Assembly (NCBI GenBank): GCA_964429355.1
Contig: CAYSCH010000201.1
Span: 1-16,950, forward strand
Source of the DNA: JAAYAY01 sp964429355
GTDB taxonomy: Bacteria; Planctomycetota; Planctomycetia; Pirellulales; Thermoguttaceae
DNA length: 16,950 bases
Direction: 5' to 3'
The translations under genes were made by a program, and so were the position numbers. Positions 13,572 to 16,950 of this stretch are shown here, one piece after another (the first letter of the stretch is position 1; the number at the start of each line of letters is the position of its first letter). The notes beneath the pieces were generated by a model. The model had not been told where the DNA came from, did not search any database, and was given only the letters and a program-made list of their open reading frames with translations.

Positions 13572-13609
13572 TCGTGGGGCAGGCACGATTTTCTCGTAAC
13601 GGGCGAACC

Positions 13610-14269
13610 ATGAAAGAAGTGACGAAACCGGTTTCCGCCGACGCGTGCAAGCGAGTGCTGGACATAGCCGGTGCCTCCGTGCTGTTGATCTGCCTGGCGC
13701 CTGTCCTGGCCGCCGTTACCGTGGCGGTCTGGCTGTGCCTGGGACGTCCGGTTCTCTTCTTCCAGAAGCGATCGGGACTCAACGGACGGATCTTCACCAT
13801 CTGGAAATTCCGATCGATGCTCAACGCTCTGGACTCTGCGGGACGGCCCCTCCCCGACGCCCAGCGGTTGACCGCGTTCGGCCAGATGTTGCGGAAGACC
13901 AGTCTGGATGAACTGCCACAACTGGTGAACGTGCTCCGCGGCGAAATGAGTCTCGTCGGTCCTCGGCCGCTTTTGCCCCAATATCTCGACCGCTACACAC
14001 TCGAACAATCGCGGCGTCACGAGGTTCTGCCCGGTATCACCGGCTGGAGCCAGGTTCACGGACGCAATGCACTCACGTGGGAAGAGAAGTTCCGGCTGGA
14101 TGTCTGGTACGTAGATCACCGGAGTCTTCGACTGGACCTCTACATCCTTCTGCAGACGATCGTGACCACCTTGCGCCGCGACGGTATCTCTCACGCTGGG
14201 GACGCCACCATGCCCGAGTTTCTCGGCACGCGGATCCAGTCGGATGACGCGAAAAGGAAGGCCGCTTGA
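13610..14269 (+). CDS. PglC-like phosphoglycosyl transferase (polyprenyl-phosphate sugar-1-phosphate transferase)
   Basis: A 219-aa monotopic bacterial sugar transferase. A membrane-inserted helix lies at about 15-42 ('CKRVLDIAGASVLLICLAPV'). 'PVLFFQKRSGLNGRIFTIWK' follows at 47-66. 'RKTSLDELPQLVNVLRGEMS' at 95-114 carries the catalytic Asp-Glu dyad (D100, E101). 'LVGPRPLLPQYLDRYT' and 'PGITGWSQVHGRNALTWEEK' then match remembered Campylobacter PglC almost block by block. The enzyme moves a sugar-1-phosphate from a UDP-sugar to undecaprenyl phosphate and starts a lipid-linked glycan. Length matches the minimal PglC type; the large N-terminal domain of WbaP enzymes is absent. ATG 13610 is chosen, but GTG 13574, 2 nt after the GT4 stop, would add 12 residues. 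Downstream, the aminotransferase start overlaps this stop (TGATG), which suggests the pathway uses an amino-sugar, perhaps UDP-diNAcBac-like. That is inference. Confidence 0.9.
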   Translation: MKEVTKPVSADACKRVLDIAGASVLLICLAPVLAAVTVAVWLCLGRPVLFFQKRSGLNGRIFTIWKFRSMLNALDSAGRPLPDAQRLTAFGQMLRKTSLDELPQLVNVLRGEMSLVGPRPLLPQYLDRYTLEQSRRHEVLPGITGWSQVHGRNALTWEEKFRLDVWYVDHRSLRLDLYILLQTIVTTLRRDGISHAGDATMPEFLGTRIQSDDAKRKAA

Positions 14270-15525
14270 TGAACAGGGACACGCATCTTCGGAACGATCT
14301 GGCAATCGACGGGGCTGTTCCCATCCGCCGCAGGCCGCTGGCCCCCTGGCCGGTCTTCGCCAAGGAAGACATTGCCGCAGTCACGGCGGTCCTGCAGAGC
14401 GGGCGGGTCAACTATTGGACCGGCGAGGAAACACGGAAATTCGAGCAGGAGTTCTCCACCACAGTCGGCTGCCGGTATGGAGTGGCGGTGGCCAATGGAA
14501 CTCTCGCCCTCGAAGCGGCCCTGGCGGCCCTGGAAATCGGCCCCGGCGACGATGTTCTCGTCAGCTGCCGGAGTTTCGTGGCCTCGGCCAGTTGCTGCGT
14601 CATGCGCGGCGCCCGGCCCGTGTTTGCCGATGTTGATCCGAACAGTCAGAATGTGACGGCCGAGACCCTGGAGGCCGCCCTGACCCCGCGGACACGCGCC
14701 GTCATCGCGGTTCACCTCGCCGGCTGGCCATGCGAAATGGACGCCATCAACCGCCTGGCGATCGATCATGGTCTGGCGGTGATTGAAGATTGTGCCCAGG
14801 CCCACGGTGCCCGCTACCGCGGAAGGCCCGTCGGATCGCTCGGCGACGTGGCCGCATTCTCTTTCTGCCAGGACAAGATCCTCACGACTGGGGGAGAAGG
14901 CGGCATGGTCGTGACCAATCGCGAGGACCTCTGGCAGCGGGCCTGGTGCCTGAAGGACCACGGAAAGGACTACGAAGCTGCCCATCGCCATGATCCGGCG
15001 GCCGTCTTCAAGTGGCTGCACGCGTCCGTAGGCACCAACTATCGAATGACGGAAATGCAGGGGGTCCTGGGACGGTTTGCCCTGCGGCGACTGCCTCGTT
15101 GGTGCGCGCAACGTCGCCAACTGGCGGCCCAACTCGAATCGCAATTGCAGAGACTGCCGGCCTTGCGAATCACGCCGGCTCCGGCTCATGTAGGCCATTC
15201 ATATTATAAGTACTATGCTTTCCTGCGACCCGAATACCTGCGGCCAGGGTGGAATCGCGATCGGATCGTCAAGGCGATTCAAGCCGAAGGCATCCCCTGC
15301 GGCAGCGGAATCTGCCCGGAAATCTACCGTGAACAGGCATTCGCCCATGGCGACTCATGTCCCGAGATGCCACTGCCGGTCGCTCGGCAACTGGGCGAGA
15401 CGTCTCTGATGTTCCTGGTTCACCCCACACTTTCCCCTGCCGATATGGACGATACCTCCCTGGCCGTCGAGCGGGTCCTCCGGGCCGCAACCGAAACGGC
15501 CAATCCTGAAAAACGAGCCGCCTGA
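14269..15525 (+). CDS. DegT/DnrJ/EryC1/StrS-family PLP-dependent sugar aminotransferase
   Basis: A 418-aa fold-type I aminotransferase. 'YGVAVANGTLALEAALAALE' (70-89) binds the cofactor phosphate. 'VIEDCAQAHGARYRGRPVGS' (171-190) contains D174 for the pyridine nitrogen. 'AAFSFCQDKILTTGGEGGMV' (195-214) carries K203, the Schiff-base lysine. 'TNYRMTEMQGVLG' is the conserved block after it. The family transfers an amino group from glutamate, usually to a 3- or 4-keto nucleotide sugar; some members instead make GDP-perosamine or act on inositols. ATG 14269 overlaps the PglC-like stop as TGATG, with AGGAAGG 7 nt upstream; the TTG one codon earlier is not needed. Together with the PglC-like and GT4 genes it suggests synthesis of an amino-sugar for a lipid-linked oligosaccharide. 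The partner dehydratase and acetyltransferase are not in this window. Confidence 0.92.
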   Translation: MNRDTHLRNDLAIDGAVPIRRRPLAPWPVFAKEDIAAVTAVLQSGRVNYWTGEETRKFEQEFSTTVGCRYGVAVANGTLALEAALAALEIGPGDDVLVSCRSFVASASCCVMRGARPVFADVDPNSQNVTAETLEAALTPRTRAVIAVHLAGWPCEMDAINRLAIDHGLAVIEDCAQAHGARYRGRPVGSLGDVAAFSFCQDKILTTGGEGGMVVTNREDLWQRAWCLKDHGKDYEAAHRHDPAAVFKWLHASVGTNYRMTEMQGVLGRFALRRLPRWCAQRRQLAAQLESQLQRLPALRITPAPAHVGHSYYKYYAFLRPEYLRPGWNRDRIVKAIQAEGIPCGSGICPEIYREQAFAHGDSCPEMPLPVARQLGETSLMFLVHPTLSPADMDDTSLAVERVLRAATETANPEKRAA

Positions 15526-15598
15526 ATGCCGGCAGCCGAGGCCGATACAGCACGCGTCTCAGACCTCCCCGGTCTTCACGGCATGTTGGCGACAGACA

Positions 15599-16950
15599 CT
15601 ACCACGAGCCGTCCAGTGCGAGCAGGAAATCGAGCACGGCAATGGCGGTCGTGTCGTCATCGCTACTCGACTTGGAGTGGGCTGTGACCCGGTCGAAGGC
15701 GATGATTGTCTGCAGATCCGCCTGGCCGGGAGTCGACAGCGTGACCTGTTTGCCGCTCGCTTCCAGCAGATCGTCCAGCGCGGAATCGTGCAGGTCCGCC
15801 ACGTCGTTGCCGCCGCTTGCCTGGACCCGATACTGATCGAAGGCCTTGGCCCGGAGGAAATAGTCGTCGCCGGAAAGCCAGGCATAAGTGGGTGTTCCGT
15901 TGTACGTGTCGTTGCCGGCTGAGTCGTAGAACCGTGCGATGTCATGTCCACCGGTGCCTGAATAGCCGAGCATTTGTTCGAAGAACTTGGCGCGAAGGTA
16001 GTACCCCTTGCCGATCATCTTCGCGTATTCCGGTGTGGCCTTGTACGTGTCGTCTCCGGACGAGTCGTACAACCGGGCCACGTCGGAACCCCCGCATCGC
16101 GCGTAACCGTGAACCTCGTCGAAACCTTGGCCCTGGAGACTGTAGCCGCGACCGGTCATCGACGCTTCGGTTGGGGTTACAACGAACAGGTCGTCGTAGT
16201 CCGAGTCGACAAGGCTGGCCGTGTCGTTGCCTCCGGCCGTGGCCTTCGCAACCACGGCGGAGAACGACTTGACCCGTAGATAATAGCCCTCGCCGGTCAG
16301 TTTCGAGTAATCGGTCTTGCCGATGAACGTATCGTCGCCCGCGGAATCAAACAGCTCCGCCGTGTCGCGGTCTTCCGGATCCCCGATGCCGTGAATCTCG
16401 CTGAACCGGGAGATCTCCAGGGAGTGGCCCTCGCCGCTCAATCGTCCCCAACCGGGACCAAGAATCAGGTGATCATCACCGTCCGACCCATAGAAACGCC
16501 CCACATTCTGTCCGCCGCCACCGTCGGCAGTGACTGACTCGAACCCCAAGGCGCTCACTTGATAGTCCAGGCAATCAAGCTGAACGATTTGCGGCTCGAG
16601 AACGATCGTTTCATCCACACCGCTTCCGACCAGCGAGAGCATATCGTTGCCTCCTCCCGCATCGATCTGAATGGTTCTGTACAGACTTCCTTTAAGGGTG
16701 TGCGACTTGCCGTTGATGATGACAACATGTTCCGTACCCAGCACGACGCGGATATCGTCGTTGCCGTCGGTACCCGTCACCACGGCCGTGCTGCCACTGA
16801 GCGTTATCTCGCCACCTGGCGGAAGATCGTCGACTGTCACCGTGAAGGACTTCGTGTCGGCAAGCGTTCCCTGCCCGTTGTCGGTAACCCGCACTGTGAC
16901 GGAGTAGACGCCCGGTCCATCGGCCTCGGTGGTTACCCAGGTAAACTGCC
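15599..16950 (-). CDS. Large surface repeat protein, C-terminal part; Ig/cadherin-like stretch followed by Asp/Gly-rich repeats
   Basis: The minus-strand frame is open from the window edge to a TAG at 15599, so the N-terminus is missing; GTG 16894 is only an internal codon. The visible start, 'QFTWVTTEADGPGVYSVTVR' followed by 'VTDNGQGTLADTKSFTVTV', is the end of an Ig/cadherin-like domain of the kind strung together in planctomycete surface proteins. After 'LPPGGEITLSGS' come about seven tandem repeats of 46-49 residues, each opening with a G/D-S-x-G-D-D motif, plus a degenerate eighth. The C-terminus ends 'VLDFLLALDGSW' with no LPxTG motif or membrane helix. The repeats recall RTX-like calcium-binding and beta-helix proteins but are not the nine-residue GGxGxDxUx type. 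A role in adhesion or surface layers is inferred. The gene converges on the aminotransferase gene, with 73 nt between them and no obvious terminator. Confidence 0.82.
   Translation of the reverse strand, partial: QFTWVTTEADGPGVYSVTVRVTDNGQGTLADTKSFTVTVDDLPPGGEITLSGSTAVVTGTDGNDDIRVVLGTEHVVIINGKSHTLKGSLYRTIQIDAGGGNDMLSLVGSGVDETIVLEPQIVQLDCLDYQVSALGFESVTADGGGGQNVGRFYGSDGDDHLILGPGWGRLSGEGHSLEISRFSEIHGIGDPEDRDTAELFDSAGDDTFIGKTDYSKLTGEGYYLRVKSFSAVVAKATAGGNDTASLVDSDYDDLFVVTPTEASMTGRGYSLQGQGFDEVHGYARCGGSDVARLYDSSGDDTYKATPEYAKMIGKGYYLRAKFFEQMLGYSGTGGHDIARFYDSAGNDTYNGTPTYAWLSGDDYFLRAKAFDQYRVQASGGNDVADLHDSALDDLLEASGKQVTLSTPGQADLQTIIAFDRVTAHSKSSSDDDTTAIAVLDFLLALDGSW
15788..16774 (-). repeat. Tandem protein repeats of 46-49 residues in the surface protein gene
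   Basis: On the minus strand, units begin near 16774, 16627, 16489, 16348, 16207, 16066 and 15925, with a degenerate one from 15787. Four central units (16348-15788) are the most alike. The consensus is D-S-x-G-D-D-T, about 12 variable residues, then an x-G-x-G-Y-x-L-R-x-K-x-F core and a closing G-G-x-D-x-A-x-L. The outer units are more diverged, consistent with duplication followed by drift. DNA identity between units is much lower than protein similarity, so the duplications are old. Confidence 0.85.

Noticed and set aside
1..16950. CRISPR arrays, tRNA or rRNA genes, insertion sequences
   Set aside because: No regularly spaced short repeats, no tRNA-like cloverleaf and no transposase-like frame were recognised in the read-through.

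Overview
The window is a high-GC bacterial segment that most likely comes from a planctomycete (Pirellulales-like). Four things suggest this. A secretin-like protein carries planctomycete-style 'YPVGDL' and 'TVISPDTWAESGG' blocks. A TadE/TadE/TadG-with-VWA triad is present. A large repeat protein follows an Ig/cadherin-like stretch. The intergenic region at about 786-820 reads, on the minus strand, as the 'LANPTRKRG' repeat that I remember as a common spurious peptide in planctomycete annotations. The assignment rests on recognition alone; no search was run.

Layout. (1) 1-753, minus: 3'-truncated sugar phosphate isomerase/epimerase (TIM barrel). (2) 754-1125: intergenic, with the dispersed repeat. 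(3) 1126-4768, plus: a tight three-gene envelope operon of LptF/LptG-type permease, GT39-like multipass glycosyltransferase and a methyltransferase-like protein with a worn SAM site. (4) 5022-8260, plus: TadE-like, TadE-like and TadG/VWA genes, the minor pseudopilin set of a Tad system without its motor or platform genes. (5) 8346-11467, minus, transcribed toward the Tad genes: ECF sigma factor, a translationally coupled (ATGA overlap) membrane protein with a HEAT-like domain, then a secretin-like exported protein. A perfect 11-bp inverted repeat separates the two convergent groups. (6) 11612-11923, minus: small membrane protein with a good intrinsic terminator after it. (7) 12264-15525, plus: three tightly packed glycan genes, a WbuB-type GT4 glycosyltransferase, a PglC-like phosphoglycosyl transferase and a DegT/DnrJ-type PLP aminotransferase. 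(8) 15599-16950, minus: C-terminal part of a large surface protein with 46-49-residue Asp/Gly-rich repeats; its 5' end lies outside the window.

How the genes may fit together. The content is dominated by envelope functions: lipid-linked glycan synthesis (PglC-like, GT4, aminotransferase, GT39, LptF/G), exported pilin-like or VWA proteins, a secretin-like protein and a surface repeat protein. The most interesting arrangement is the sigma / HEAT membrane protein / secretin-like operon facing the TadE/TadE/TadG cluster. It is a plausible envelope-sensing module that controls a Tad-like export structure, but that link is inference from position only.
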